From: Polytrichum commune
Taxonomy: Eukaryota > Streptophyta > Polytrichopsida > Polytrichales > Polytrichaceae
DNA length: 64,000 bases
Direction: 5' to 3'
Assembly (NCBI GenBank): GCA_950295325.1
Contig: OX485809.1
Location: forward strand, 17,360,001 to 17,424,000
The translations under genes were made by a program, and so were the position numbers. Below the pieces are notes generated by a model. It was not told where the DNA came from. It did not search any database and saw only the letters and a program-made list of their open reading frames with translations. Below are positions 13,301 to 25,075 of this stretch, piece after piece. Position 1 is the stretch's first letter; each line of letters begins with the position of its first letter.

Positions 13301-13906
13301 AGAACAAACATAAAAAAAAGACACGTGTTATAATAAGATTTGGCAAATATGCACACTATTCCAGGTTTAATAATTAATGCAATTAAAAAACACAATCTAT
13401 GAAATCATTTAAATTTTAATAGTATTAAATATGGCCTCTTATGACTCTTACAACTCATTTCGATTTTGAGAATTGAAATGTCCATCTTTGTGATTCACGA
13501 TTGCTAGCTTGATGAAACAATTGTCAATCCGATCCAATGCCCGTGATGTCATTGGAGTTGGAAGTGTCCACAATAGGACCGCATGCATGAGTATAATAAT
13601 GAATGTAGGCACACTAATTCAACTCTTTGTTTGAGGACACAATTGTTCTTTAATTGCTCAAGCCCATTCTCTTGTTGCCATATATTATTATTATTATTAT
13701 GTTTGAGATTCAATCAACTTCATTTAGATCTTTTGGGAAAAAAAGATTGAATGATATGGCACGTGTCTAAATAAGTGCAATTCCCCATATTGCATTTAGT
13801 TGAAATTTAGGCTTGGAAATGCATTCGGTACAGTTGACGCCTTTTGGTACAAGTGATGGGGTTTAGGGCCACTTCACACACCGTGACCATTACACTTCAA
13901 GTATTC

Positions 13907-14731
13907 CAGACCTTGCCAAAATAACTATAGTTAACTAGATTTCTTTAAATATGTTTTAGGAACAATTATACTCAATTAGAAAAATTTCAAATTTTTTTTG
14001 AAGAAAAACTAAAGTTAACTAGAAAAATTTAAGACCGTATTCAAGAACAATTAAAATTAACTATAAAATTTTCATGCATTATTATATATTTAAAGAAGTT
14101 TGCCTCTTGATTTGCTTCAATTGAGGTCTTTAATATACTTGAGCCATTGAGGAAGGACTTCTATGTACACCACCAACACAAATAACACACTACACTAAAT
14201 AGGATATTTAACGTTACCACCCTACCCTACTCAACACTAATTTTCAATTTCTGACAATTAGTGTTAGAAGATATTTGAAGATATGTTGGAATTCTTCTTT
14301 TAACATTGTTTTTTTTTCATGTTTTTTTCCCATCTCCCTACTAACACTAAATTCAAACATGTAACTTCCACATATTACCATAATTGATATTTAGTGTTTG
14401 AGTTTACATTTAATGTTACTTACTTTCATAGGGTTATTGGTATTTGGTGTGTGCGTTTGTACTTAGTGTATCAAACACTAAATATCCTATTTAGTGTAGT
14501 GACACTACAACACTACAACATAATTCCGTGGACACGCTACGCTCAACTTTAGTTAACTAAATATTTAGTTGACTGGATATAACTACGGTTAACTAGATTT
14601 TTTGGCAGACCAAATTTAAAACAACGATAGTTGACTACATTTTTTGGTAGGTCAAATCGCAAACAACTACAGTTACGAAAGGCAACTAGTTAATTAGTAG
14701 TTGAATTAGTTGGTTAGTTGTCCAAGGTTTG
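13907..14731. mobile_element. hAT-like element, second copy, interrupted
   Basis: Reverse-orientation relative of the 995-1425 element. It begins CAGACCTTG and ends CCAAGGTTTG. Flanks are AAGTATTC (13899-13906) and AAGTACTC (14732-14739), an 8 bp duplication with one mismatch. The shared interior includes the inverse of the 1195-1347 open frame, now decayed. It is split by the MITE at 14193-14496, which explains its greater length. Confidence 0.7.
14193..14496. mobile_element. MITE with CACTAAATAGGATATTTA inverted ends, innermost of the nest
   Basis: About 304 bp bounded by CACTAAATAGGATATTTA and its inverse TAAATATCCTATTTAGTG, flanked by TA on both sides. The copy of the host element at 995-1425 lacks this segment at the equivalent position, so it is an insertion. 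The superfamily is uncertain: the ends look CACTA-like, but TA flanks fit mariner-type insertion. Confidence 0.7.
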
Positions 14732-15213
14732 AAGTACTCTCATTGGTGGAAAAGGCGGAGCCAGTTCAAGTTCGCTTCACACTACGCTTGAGGGACCAAT
14801 GGAGTATGTGAATGCAAGATGGACGTAAAGTCTACATAGCATCCGATGGATCATGTTTCATGGTCACTTGGACTGTTTTCATGAACCATCTCTTGGAGGT
14901 AGGCCTAACACAAAACCGGGAGACCATGGCACTCCAAACGCTCACAACCGTTGGTTTATCCTATTTTATCATGCGTGAAGACCCGCATGAATAGAGATCC
15001 ATTGAAATAGCATTTGGTTGAGGGCCCGGTCGCATATGACTTCACACTACACTTGAGGATTTATGACCGCACTACATGATTTTGGAGGTGTCTTGGGACG
15101 GCCTTGGGACATTTTTCTTTTGGGCTCTCACAATTTCATGGTCACGGCTCTTGGCTCGTGTGTGAAGTGGCCCTTAGTGCCAATGTTGGATCGATATATA
15201 GGTGAATGCATGG

Positions 15214-15584
15214 AGGCACCACGGGCCTTGGCTTGGTGGTTAGGGCTCATGACCCCCGATGAGGAGGTTGTGGGTTCTATTCCCCATGCCGGCGTGGTGC
15301 TCACCACCTTAGTCCACCCAACTATGATGGGGGGTCCTTGGACCTTGTTGTATGGGTAGCTCAAAGCCCTTTGGGGGGACACCATGTCCGGTATCTTCAA
15401 GGCACTAGTGGCTAGCTAGGAACTAGTATAGTGTGTCACTATAGTGCCCATCCTCAAAAGGGGAGAGTAGTATTGCCCCAATGTCCCCTTGTCCAGTGGG
15501 CATCAGGTCATTGACATTACGAACATACACTTTATTCACGCCGGCCCCTTGCTAAAAAGGGACCGGAGTTTCTATCTATCTATC
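15214..15584 (+). mobile_element. tRNA-derived SINE with perfect 11-bp target duplication
   Basis: The 371 bp body has a tRNA-like head: box A TTGGCTTGGTGG at about 15228-15239 and box B GGTTCTATTCC at 15273-15283, correctly spaced for an RNA polymerase III internal promoter. The 3' end is a short TCTA tandem tail (TTTCTATCTATCTATC). It is flanked by identical copies of TGAATGCATGG (15203-15213 and 15585-15595). It lies just outside the right end of the PIF-like element. Confidence 0.88.
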
Positions 15585-15595
15585 TGAATGCATGG

Positions 15596-17600
15596 TATCA
15601 ACAATCAACACTGATAACAATATCAAAGAACCTACATGTGGGCATCAAAATTGTAATAGCATTCAATTATTGATATTTGGTGGGTATGTCAAGGTGGAAT
15701 AATATTTGTATACCCGAGTTATTACATGGGTCAATATCATTCTAAACCATAGTGATACTAGGATGATTTTACCTAGGTATGAAAGTTCTTTACACTATGG
15801 TAAGACTTCTTTGGTGGAGAATGTCAAGCATGGATAAAAAATGATATGGCTACCAACATGGCAAAACTTTTTGCTAGGAGAATTGGATGGTGGTCAAGTT
15901 TCTTGGGCAACCTCAAACCTTTAGACAAGAAACTTAGGCCTACGGAAAACTCCAACTTCATGCATTTTTATTTTATTTTGCCAACTTGTCCACCATACCA
16001 ACCATTACTTCAAATAATCTTGTTTTGGGCTGAAATTCTTGATTGACTGGTACACTTCTTCACGGTAGTGTAAACCGACCCTTGTGAGAGTCTTTCATGC
16101 CACTTGGGATAATATGCCTATTTATTGGGGACAATTGTAGCCACTTTTAAGATTTGAACTTACATGACAACATCCTGAGTATATTGATTATTTGATTCCA
16201 GACTATAACAAAGAGTTAAGATGTTTGATTCTTTGGAAAATGGATGTCAATTCAATAATATTTATCCTTCTTAGTGTTGGGTCCTCCAAGTTGTTTGTTT
16301 GAGGGGTTCCATGTTTGAAAAACTGATATCTCACATTAGCTTTTGGTTGCATGTCTTGCATGAGTTTCAACATTTTACAAAGGAGAGCATTGCATTGTAT
16401 TACATGGAGGAGGACCTTTGAGTGAGGTGAATCCAAATGCAAATCGTATAGGACATATGCATGGTACATAAACAATTGAATACGATTTACGTAACATTAC
16501 TAAGCTCTCATTCCAAGTTACGTGGCCCTTAGGAACAAGGTGTACAATGCGCCCACATAGTTACACCAATATCCTCTCACATCTAGATTTGACATTGAAT
16601 ATTGCATCGACAAACATGGATTACAACGGCTTTCTATTCGAGAACTTGTAGGTGTAACCAATTGTGCCTTCAAAGATGGTTCCCATACTAAGCTTAGTAA
16701 CAATTACCATGGAGTTGAAAGCGAGGCATCCACAATAGCAAGCAACCGACACACAAAGTGTACTTTAGGTTGTATCTTGTCATGCTACACACCTTGAAAA
16801 GTGCCCCTTGAGGAGGAGCCGCTAGAGTTTCATCACACGGAATCAAGGGTGTTGCATCCTTGTGCCTTTTTAAAAAATTCAAGATTGGTGCCCCATCATG
16901 AAAAGAGAACATTATGTACATCTTATAAAACACACACGCGCGCACACACACACACATATATACACACACTTTTCCACTTGGAAGTCCGTCACGTATTCCA
17001 GTTTAACTGTAAGACTCATCCCGAAACTTGGATGTGTCATGCATGTCCCATTTATAAGTTCATTTGGGTGTGTTTAAAATGTTAGTAGTATTTGTAAGGA
17101 AGAATCATGTTACAAGTTGACCCTTTACTTCATGAAGCGTATTATGGTTTCATTAGATCATCTGAAAAGTAGATTTTCTAGAGCTCAATTTTTATTGTAC
17201 CTCAAGGAAAAGTTGTAGCTAACGAAAAGTTGTAGCTCACGATTTTAAGATCACTACGGGTAGCAATACTTAGTAATTTTCAAATGGATGGGCTTTCCTT
17301 CCGTCCTTCCTTCTTAAGTTTCCTTTCTTGCTTTCTTTTCTTCCTCTCTCTCATTCTTTCTTTGTGGTGAGTCATCACCCAAGTGTTTGTTTGAAGTCTG
17401 ATTGCTTCATGTTTCATGTTCGGAGAAGCTGCCTATCCAAGTGGTGATTTAACTTACTTTACCTTATTGGTTTTGGGTTGCCGCGTCAAACATCTCCCAC
17501 AATTCAATATTCTGCTTCCGTGTTCTTCCGTGTCCTTCATCCTGCAAATCGCATCCAAATCTCAATATGTGAGCATTGTGTTGTGACGGTGGGCTGGGCG
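15596..17600. other. Gene-free stretch with simple repeats
   Basis: I see no gene here. It contains a CA/CG/TA alternating purine-pyrimidine tract at about 16927-16969 and a polypyrimidine tract at about 17287-17362. Open frames present are short and without motifs. Confidence 0.55.
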
Positions 17601-17616
17601 CGTCACGTGCTAACGT

Positions 17617-18525
17617 TTCTTTCCATTTCTATGAGTTGTGGGGATTCATCATTTTGAAGCTTGCATAGACATTGCTGTGAATTCAGAGGAAACAATGTCT
17701 GGTCGGTCTTGGGATTTTTTTGGGTATATTTTCTGAGCCACCACCATACCATGTCAGAGGTGGGTTCTCGTCTTGTAAGCTTGTGGTGTCGTTCAAATTG
17801 ATCTATCAATCCTGTGCTATATAGAACGAAAAGGATTGTGACGACTTTTCCGTTTTGAAACTGCATGTTCCTGTGACTCAATTTGAAGGAAATACATTGG
17901 TCGCACAGTGAAGGTCCTGCTCTTAAAATAACTAGTTGTGTAATTTCGAAGCTACCAGTATCTAAGGGCACGGCCGTCTCTCGTGTGTGATGTGAAATTG
18001 TGGGAAGTTTCAAATGGGTCTATCTGTCTTTGCGGTCTTCAACATCAAAAGGGTTATGGTGACTTTTTTCATTTCGAAGCTTGTGGGTATTTTGAAACTT
18101 GCATATCCTGTGAATCTGAAGGAAGTACGTTGGTCTCACAGTGATGTCCTACTTTTGAAGAATCTTCTAGTGTAATTGCGGAGCTACCATTATCTCAAGG
18201 GCATGTTCTTGTCTCCGCATGATGTGAGATTGTGGAACGTTTCATATGGAACTGTCTATCCTGCGTTCCATAGTACCAAAAAGGGTTATGGTGACTTTTT
18301 TCATTTCGAAACTGGTGGGGATTTTAAAATTTGCATATTCCTATGAATTTGAATATTCGAAGGAAATATATTGGTCGCACAGTGACTTCTTGCCTTTGGA
18401 AGAAAATCTTGTGTATTTTCTGAGCCTCCACCATCTCAGCATCAGGTTTTCTTGTCTTGTTGTACTGCGGGATCCTTCAAATAGATCCATCCATTCTGCG
18501 TTCCATAACTTAATACCAAGATGGT
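17617..18525 (+). repeat. Four ~225-bp tandem repeat units upstream of metacaspase
   Basis: Diverged direct repeats with landmarks recurring at about 17617, 17838, 18055 and 18287. Each unit has a TTTTGAAA/TTTCGAAR block, a GCATA block, a GAAGGAAATAYATTGGTCGCACAGTGA block, a CTACCA/CCACCAT-ATCT block, and a block ending in TCCATAG-ACCAAAAGGGTTATGGTGAC or similar. The array stops about 300 bp before the metacaspase start codon, so it occupies the promoter or 5' leader region. Confidence 0.8.
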
Positions 18526-18829
18526 TGTGGTACGTGCAGGGGTCAGATTTTTGGCGCGTGATCTTAAATCCACTATGATCAGTGCAATGGGCTCCTCACA
18601 AGGAATTTGACACTGGCTGTGACATTTGAATTGAAGCATCGACATAACCAGCAGAACCTTGCAGCCCGCTCAGGCATGGAGGTGCGAGAGGTTTAAGGCG
18701 GAGGAGGCAGACTGTTGCAACTTCTGGCGCTCGAAATTCTCACATATCCTATATACAAAGACCGGTATACCTGAAATCACATCAGGTGGGAAGGGAGGGG
18801 AGGGAGTTTTGTGAAATCTTGTGTCAACA

Positions 18830-21777
18830 ATGTCGGGGATGCTGGTGGACTGCGGTGGCTGCCGGACACCTCTGGTGCTTCCCCCAGGAGCACAGTCAGT
18901 TCGATGTGCTCTGTGTGGATATGTCACACCCGTTGCAACATCTCGTGGCAGCATCTCTGCCATAGCTCCATTCCAAATGCCTCCCCCTTATGGCTACCAC
19001 GCCCCAAGTGCCCCTCAGTATACTCCAACGGTAAGCCATGTTCCAAATGATCATTAGCATATGATCAGCCCTAAGCAAAGTATTAGATCATTGTCATACG
19101 TGACCATTAACCTCTGCGGCTCCTAGGGTTGTCTGGTTACAAACAACTCTTCGCTTGGATTCTCTGTGTTTTTGTATAATTGAGGTCGGTTTTGTGAGAT
19201 TTGGAGTTTTGTCTTTCACTTACAAATCGAAGTTGTCTGTGTGTGTGTGTGTGTGACTAAAAGCCTCCTAATGCACATGGCTCGAGGAAGGCGCTCATCG
19301 TTGGAATCAACTACAAGTACTCACGCTACCAGCTGAAAGGGTGTATTAACGATGCAAACTGCATGAAGTTCATGCTCACATCGAAGTTCGACTTTCCGGA
19401 GGCCTGCATTCTTATGCTTACAGGTGGGTGGAACTGAGGACACGGAGAGTTGTGACCCATTGACAGATTTTGGTCAGTCATGCATACATGCGTTTAAGCT
19501 CTGAATGAATGAGCATATAGTGTTTCTGGTTTGTCCGGGCACCGATCTTTTGAGAATGTTGTAGAATACTTATGCTGGTGATATGTGCAAGTAATAGAAG
19601 CCCTGTTATGCATCATAGACATTGTCCACGACACTGCATACTCACACTTTGACTTGCAACAAATTCTCAGATTCTCAAGACCAGATTTCGCAGCTTTCTA
19701 GATTATGGAAGCAATTTGAAACCATAAGATGTATGGGAGTGGTATAACGAAACAAAATGACTTGGCATGTGTATACTGTAAAATCTTTATGCTGTTGACA
19801 GATATTGTGATTGTTTGGAAGTTTCAATTAGTGGTGTATATTAAGGACAAAATATCTGGCAATGAAATGCACAGAGGAGCAGCCCAGACCTGACATGAAG
19901 CCGACACGCCACAACGTATTGCAGGCCATGGTCTGGCTAGTCCAGGGATGCAAGTCAGGTGACTCTCTTATATTTCACTACTCGGGGCATGGCTCTCAAC
20001 AGATTGACAACACTGGCGAAGAAGCTGATGGCTACAACGAAACACTTTGTCCTCTGGACTTTGAAACCCAAGGAATGATTGTTGATAATCAAATCAATGA
20101 TATTATTGTTAAACCTCTTCCACACGGTGTGCGCCTTCATGCAATTATAGACGCATGTCACAGTGGGACAGTTCTTGACCTACCCTTTCTAGTGAGATTC
20201 AATAGGTGAGAAGATACTTGCAATATTCCTCCTCCTGATTCTATTCTTTCTATCACTATCATAAACATCACAGTTTACTTTCGAAGTGTAACATTCTACG
20301 GTTTTCTGAACAGACAGAACTGTGTGGGTAAACTTTTGTTTGATTCTACCACTCCTGTACATCTTATGGATTTCAAATTGCTGTTGTAGTCTAGAAACTT
20401 GCGAAACTGGGTCTTGAGAATCTGACTTTGTTGCAAACTAAAGTGCGAGTATGCGGTGTCATGCACAAAGTATAGGTCTAGGATTTGGGGGTTGCAGACA
20501 ACTTGTTACCAATACTCTGGTGTCTGGAGTATGTGAGGCATAACAGGGCTTCTATTGTTTGTACAGACGCGGGGAATTCATATGGGAAGATCATCGACCT
20601 ATGAATGGTGCTTGGAAAGGGACCAGTGGGGGCGAGGCTTACTCATTCAGTGGTTGTGATGATAATCAAACCTCGGCTGACACTTCGGTAATTCCACTCT
20701 TAAATAAATGATAAAAAAACATCACAGTGTGTAGCATAGAGATTTGAACCTGGATCAATTGCGAGGGTTCAGAGATAACTGTAGAGACTCTTTGCCAAGT
20801 CTCCTTGGTTGCCATGGGGTTGACATTTCAACCAAGTCGGTCCAGTTAGAAGGTGGCCAAATTTTTTTGTGGTGTCTTGTGCTTATTGTCTCTGCCCACA
20901 GGGAAGAGACCATGTATCCGTGTATCGATTGTTACGAAATTATGTAAGTTACAGTGAATCTCATGTGGTTAAGGTTGAAAGTAGTGTAACTTACTGTGAG
21001 TTGCATGTGCGAAGGGGTGAATTTGTGTAACATCCAGCGAACTGCATGAATGTCACAAGATTGTGTAACTTGGAGTAGACTACTTCTGGAATTTGAATAA
21101 TTCTAACACTTCATTTAAAAGCTGGATAATTTTGTGGCCTTTTTAGGATATATGACATTCTATTTCTGGCATTCCATTATGCGATAAGCTTCTTGTTCTC
21201 TGCTCATGCGTTGTCTGGTTTTTCATGTAGGCCCTCTCAAGAGTTACATCTACTGGTGCCATGACCTTCTGTTTTATTCAAGCTGTTGAGCGGGGGCATG
21301 CACAAACGTATGGTAGTCTCTTGAATGCGATGCGGGCTGCCATTCGATCAACTAATGTCAACTCAGGGATGGGATCTGGTCCAATCACCAGTCTCCTTGA
21401 GATGCTTGTGACGGGAGGCAGCTTAACTGGTGGTCTCACACAGGTGTGGGTTCTGCAACCCTTGCCAACAAGACATTGTTTGAATTTGAATTGGTCATGT
21501 AATAGTCTCTTCAGATCAGAAAGGTGTGAGATTAACAGCTTGTTAGGGTTAACCTTGATCAACAGAAGCTTTGACAATCCAAGCTATGTAGTAGGATCTC
21601 TGGTAAGAAGGTGATCACTTTGTCTGGAGAACAGAAAACCTTCTGGATTTGTTTGCGTAGGAAAGTTATTTTCTGGAAATTGAAGTCTGACCAGAACCTA
21701 TATTAATGGAAATTGTGCAGGAGCCACAATTGTCTTCAGCTACAATGTTCGACATCAACCACCCTTTCTACCTCTAA
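18830..21777 (+). CDS. Type I metacaspase with LSD1-type zinc finger
   Basis: Caspase-fold cysteine protease cleaving after Arg/Lys, linked in plants to hypersensitive cell death, stress and protein-aggregate clearance. Exons: 18830-19030, 19264-19423, 19875-20205, 20567-20687, 21231-21443 and 21721-21777. The spliced frame is 1083 nt, 360 residues, close to the ~367 of Arabidopsis MC1. The N-terminal LSD1-type zinc finger reads CGGCRTPL..., CALCGYVT, followed by a Pro-rich linker. The p20 domain begins KALIVGINY. Catalytic dyad: His159 in YSGHGSQ and Cys215 in DACHSGT. The C-terminal MFDINHPFYL matches the usual end of the family. ATG at 18830 was chosen because the open frame upstream begins only with GTG. 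Intron 4 contains a SINE-like/tandem-repeat block. All key residues are intact, so the gene appears functional. Confidence 0.93.
20741..21090 (+). repeat. SINE-like head plus ~40-bp tandem units, in metacaspase intron
   Basis: First part (20741-20870) contains CTGTAGAGACTCTTTGCCA and CTCCTTGGTTGCCATG, a tRNA-like repeat. Second part (20940-21090) is three to four degenerate ~38-41 bp units of the form GTGTAACTTACTGTGAGTTGCATG(N)n. The same two-part block occurs in inverted orientation at about 27520-27870. Confidence 0.7.
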
Positions 21778-22480
21778 AATTCTTCATAAAATTGTGATTG
21801 CAAGCACAAATTGAGGTACAGATATTCACAAGTTTGGAGTTGAGCTGCTCGCCATTGTTCTTAAAAGACAGGTGCCTATGAAGTACTATGATTAATTTGG
21901 TATTGTAGTGTAAAGTATTTGGTTTTTAGCTAGGGTATTAAAGCCACAACTTGGTGAACATCAACAATTGTGTTGATCGTGCTATTTGAGGAACTTAATC
22001 TGCACATATTGCTATTCCAGGAAAAACTCAGGTGTACACACTGTAAGGCTGACCTTGCAAAATATTCTTTAGCACCCCTTTAATTGTTATATAGGAAAGG
22101 TTTCTGTTACATTCATAGCTTTTATGAGGGGCCCAAGTGCCATGGAAGAAAGCTGGTGAAAGGAGTTGGAGTTTGCCATGTGTGTTGTGAAGCCATGTCT
22201 TGGATGGTGAACATCTGGATAAAATGGGGTGAGTGTTGTATTTTAAATGATGTTATGTGTGCGGTGGGATGAGATGTCATGAGATAATAGCTTGAGTGAA
22301 CAATGAGTAGCCTGGCTACTTAAACTGAGTAGGTGCACTTATCTGCCCTTTCATATGTCCTGGCTACTTCTGGTGAATGGTGGCTCGCTTGGGCCTTCCA
22401 GCTTGCCAGTTTTGAAGCCTGTTCCCAGCAGCAATCAACCCCTACCGAAATTGTTCTCGAGATGCTCAATCCTAACCTTT
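21778..22480. other. Metacaspase 3' flank
   Basis: No gene recognised. This stretch probably includes the metacaspase 3' untranslated region and spacer before the duplicated UNC93 block. Confidence 0.5.
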
Positions 22481-22996
22481 CAAATGCAAACTCAGTATGG
22501 AGTGTTTAGCAGGGCTGCTATCAGCCTGTCGCCCATTCACCAAGACAAGTTGGCACACTCTCAAGGAAGAATTATGTAGGTGCCATGAATGAATTGGAAT
22601 AGTGGTGGCCAGATGTGATAGAATAGGATTACTTGGATATTGCACAGTGCAGGATCAGCTCCAGTCTGCATGAAAAGGAGTAATCATTAACTCAGTTGAC
22701 GTTTTCTGTTCATAACATCAAGCATAGCCTGTGCAATATATGCACAATCGTAGCCTGATTTCTTGGACTGTCAGCCTTGGAGCTCCAACTGCGTCGAGTA
22801 GGGCAGGTCAAGTGGGTGGTTTAGGACTCCCTGAGGGGTGTGGATGTCTGCAACAGGGGCGACCTGTAGTTGCCATAGGGTAGCTTATTCTGTTGTAATG
22901 TGATCTAGGAGAACCTTCACACCGTGGTATGCAGTATTGGAATGATTTCCAGGATTGTCAAGGTTATGTCTGAGGTGCTTCAGATAATCCCCAGGT

Positions 22997-24326
22997 TAAG
23001 CTGCCGTTATGCTTGTCATCTCATCCAGCTTCTGTGTTGTTACATCCTTGCCATCCTTCAGTGTGTCAGCTTGCAGGGTTTCCTGCACTGATCATGCAAT
23101 AAGGATTGCACACATGATGCCGAGAATCAACAGGTCCCAGTTGATGAGAAGCTGTCAATGATGCTGTTTTCTTTGCATTGACTTGCCCAGCAAATGCTGC
23201 ACCTGCATTTTGTATTGCTTTGTAGAAGCCGGAGTATCAGTCTGACATGTGAGTATTGTTTATGAGGGCTCCCATAAGCCAATAGGAGTATGTCTGCCAG
23301 ATTGCATCAAAGGCACCATAGAGGGCATACAATACAACTGGGCCTGCGGAGCGCCTTGAGTTCAAGAATTGAATCTGGTCATTAATTGTTAAGGATTCAA
23401 CTGGTGTTCTTTGAAATGTCCTCTGGAAAGCAAAACCCCCACCCAAGATCACCATTGTCAACACGAAAGTACTGCGAGATCAACAAATGCTCGAATTCTT
23501 CTGTCCGTATATTTGCAGTCAGGTAATTGCCCCATGGGGACATAACTCAAAATCTGTGCAAACCAGTGTAGTGTTCCATTGAGGGCTTGAGTGCGAGTGA
23601 TGAATATACCACCTCCATTCACAACATTAAACTGATAGGTGTAAAACCAATTAGCGGAGAAAAACATGGGAATGAGGCAGACCATCCTCCAATCTCGAAA
23701 AAGATTGAGGATGCTCATAGCTTCTACTTGTACACGTGGCGCCTCCAGTAGCATGACTCGGGATCCATCAAACTCCAAGGATGCGGGTTATTGTACTGTA
23801 CCTAGAATGCCACTGGCGGTGATGACGAAGATGGAGTTGTATAAGAGGTAGGATCCAATGTAGGGAATGTCAGTTGACCCACCCAGAATGATCAGAACGC
23901 ATCCAATGTCCAAACAAGTTGAAGAGGCCCTGGGACAACCAAAGATCCATATCACACTCTTAGTAGTTTCCCAAAACCAACATCGAGGTCGATGGTGTTG
24001 TGAGGTCAGGTAGGTGTTAATTGCGATCCACGCAATTCTTCCCCTCAAAATCATTGATATAAACCTCAAAAGCTTCTGTTACATGTGCTTCTCACCCCTG
24101 CCAAAATTGTACAGACGGCGCCAGCCACTGCAAGAGCCGTGTTGGCATTGTCTGTTGTGGTGGCGTCTACTTTGCCAGGGGCGCCGAAGCCATTGAGCGT
24201 AATGAACATGCCTGGAATACAGAAGCAGATGAGGCCCAAAATAATCGTCTGGGTGAGTGGATCGGGATACTTGTCCCTCCACCATAGCCTCATGGGCACC
24301 AGTTTGATATGTCCCCGAACACCCAC
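22997..24326 (-). pseudogene. UNC93-like MFS protein, broken tandem copy
   Basis: Paralogue of the gene at 28446-30359. The exon 1 equivalent (about 24326-24098) is open (PDPLTQTIILGLICFCIPGM). The exon 2 equivalent carries a net 4-base insertion near 23920, which shifts the frame. The start of exon 3, about 270 bp encoding the conserved GVGAGFLWAAQGA region and several membrane segments, is deleted. The remainder has another frameshift near 23460 and an in-frame TGA at about 23236-23238, where copy B reads Ala-Arg-Tyr. No intact transporter can be made from it. The surviving parts are close to copy B, so the duplication is not ancient. Confidence 0.88.
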
Positions 24327-24499
24327 ACAAGAGTGTCACACAACCTGTGACGGAATGTACCTACTAAGAAATGAGACTCATGTGCCCAAAATTTGAGTCA
24401 CATTGATGCCCACACACATTGGTTCCCAACGAGGAGGAGTTCCAAGGCAGGTGCGGGCAGAGGCAGTGAAGGAGGCGTGGGTCACATGACATGGTGTGT

Positions 24500-25075
24500 A
24501 AATTCTCACAAATAAATCTGAATTTTCCAATGTCACGCTTAGTGTTGTTCACATCACTCCAGGAATGAGGCCCATGGTAAGTGCAATTACTGCTACATAA
24601 CCAACAACCTAGGAAGACAGAAATGCAAGAGAGAATCTGAATATCTGATGAGATACATTCCTGCAAGAGAGAAAGAACAGAGAGACACAGGCGCTGTAAC
24701 TTCTGTAAGAATCACAATCTTCCCGTACACAACAACTTCAAGAATTGGCATCTACACCACTTTTCGGCAACAACCACTTTGAAGAAGCCATAACAGAACA
24801 ACCACATAGCTGTGTCTCTAAACTCCATGAGCCAAGCTCTCCAATAGCAAGCACAAATCACCTCAGAAAAGGAACTCCAGCGATAACTATATATAGTGTC
24901 AGCAGCAAAAAGATTTGAAACAAGATTGATCAAAATCCACCAGGCTTGCTGATGGGGTTCACCACCTCCCATGCATTATTCTGCCATCCTTCACAGTGAT
25001 GTGGTGTCGTTCAGAATCCAAATCATAACATCAACACTTAACATTGCAGGAAGACTTACAAAGCCACATATTCTA
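24500..25075 (-). pseudogene. PAS histidine kinase gene fragment, copy A
   Basis: Collinear with 58620-59230 inside the histidine kinase gene and with 31330-31915. Shared landmarks include CTTAGTGTTGTTCACATCACTCCAGG-like, AAGAAGCCATAACAGAACAA and AACATTGCAGGAAGACTT. The short PAS exon present in the source is deleted here. It lies upstream of the broken UNC93 copy. Confidence 0.7.

Larger units (their letters stand above)
7150..13860. other. Gene-poor intergenic DNA
   Basis: No host gene, RNA gene or intact transposon is recognisable here. The stretch is AT-rich with homopolymer runs (for example C runs at 7508 and 11929, G run at 11329) and one long CT microsatellite. Scattered open frames up to about 110 codons show no family motif. 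The frame at 12535-12825 is cysteine- and glycine-containing but unassignable. Confidence 0.6.
13866..15173. mobile_element. PIF/Harbinger-like element, TTA target duplication, outer shell of a nest
   Basis: Terminal inverted repeats GGGCCACTTCACACAC at both ends, each flanked by TTA (13863-13865 and 15174-15176), the trinucleotide target site of PIF/Harbinger elements. An interior CGTGACCAT block is also inverted near both ends, displaced by 11 bases on the right. Much of the interior is occupied by a hAT-like element (13907-14731), which itself contains a CACTA-ended MITE. No transposase frame is visible, so it is non-autonomous. Confidence 0.78.

Noticed and set aside
17603-18013. 136-codon minus-strand frame
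   Set aside because: It lies within the tandem repeat array and does not persist through the equivalent units.
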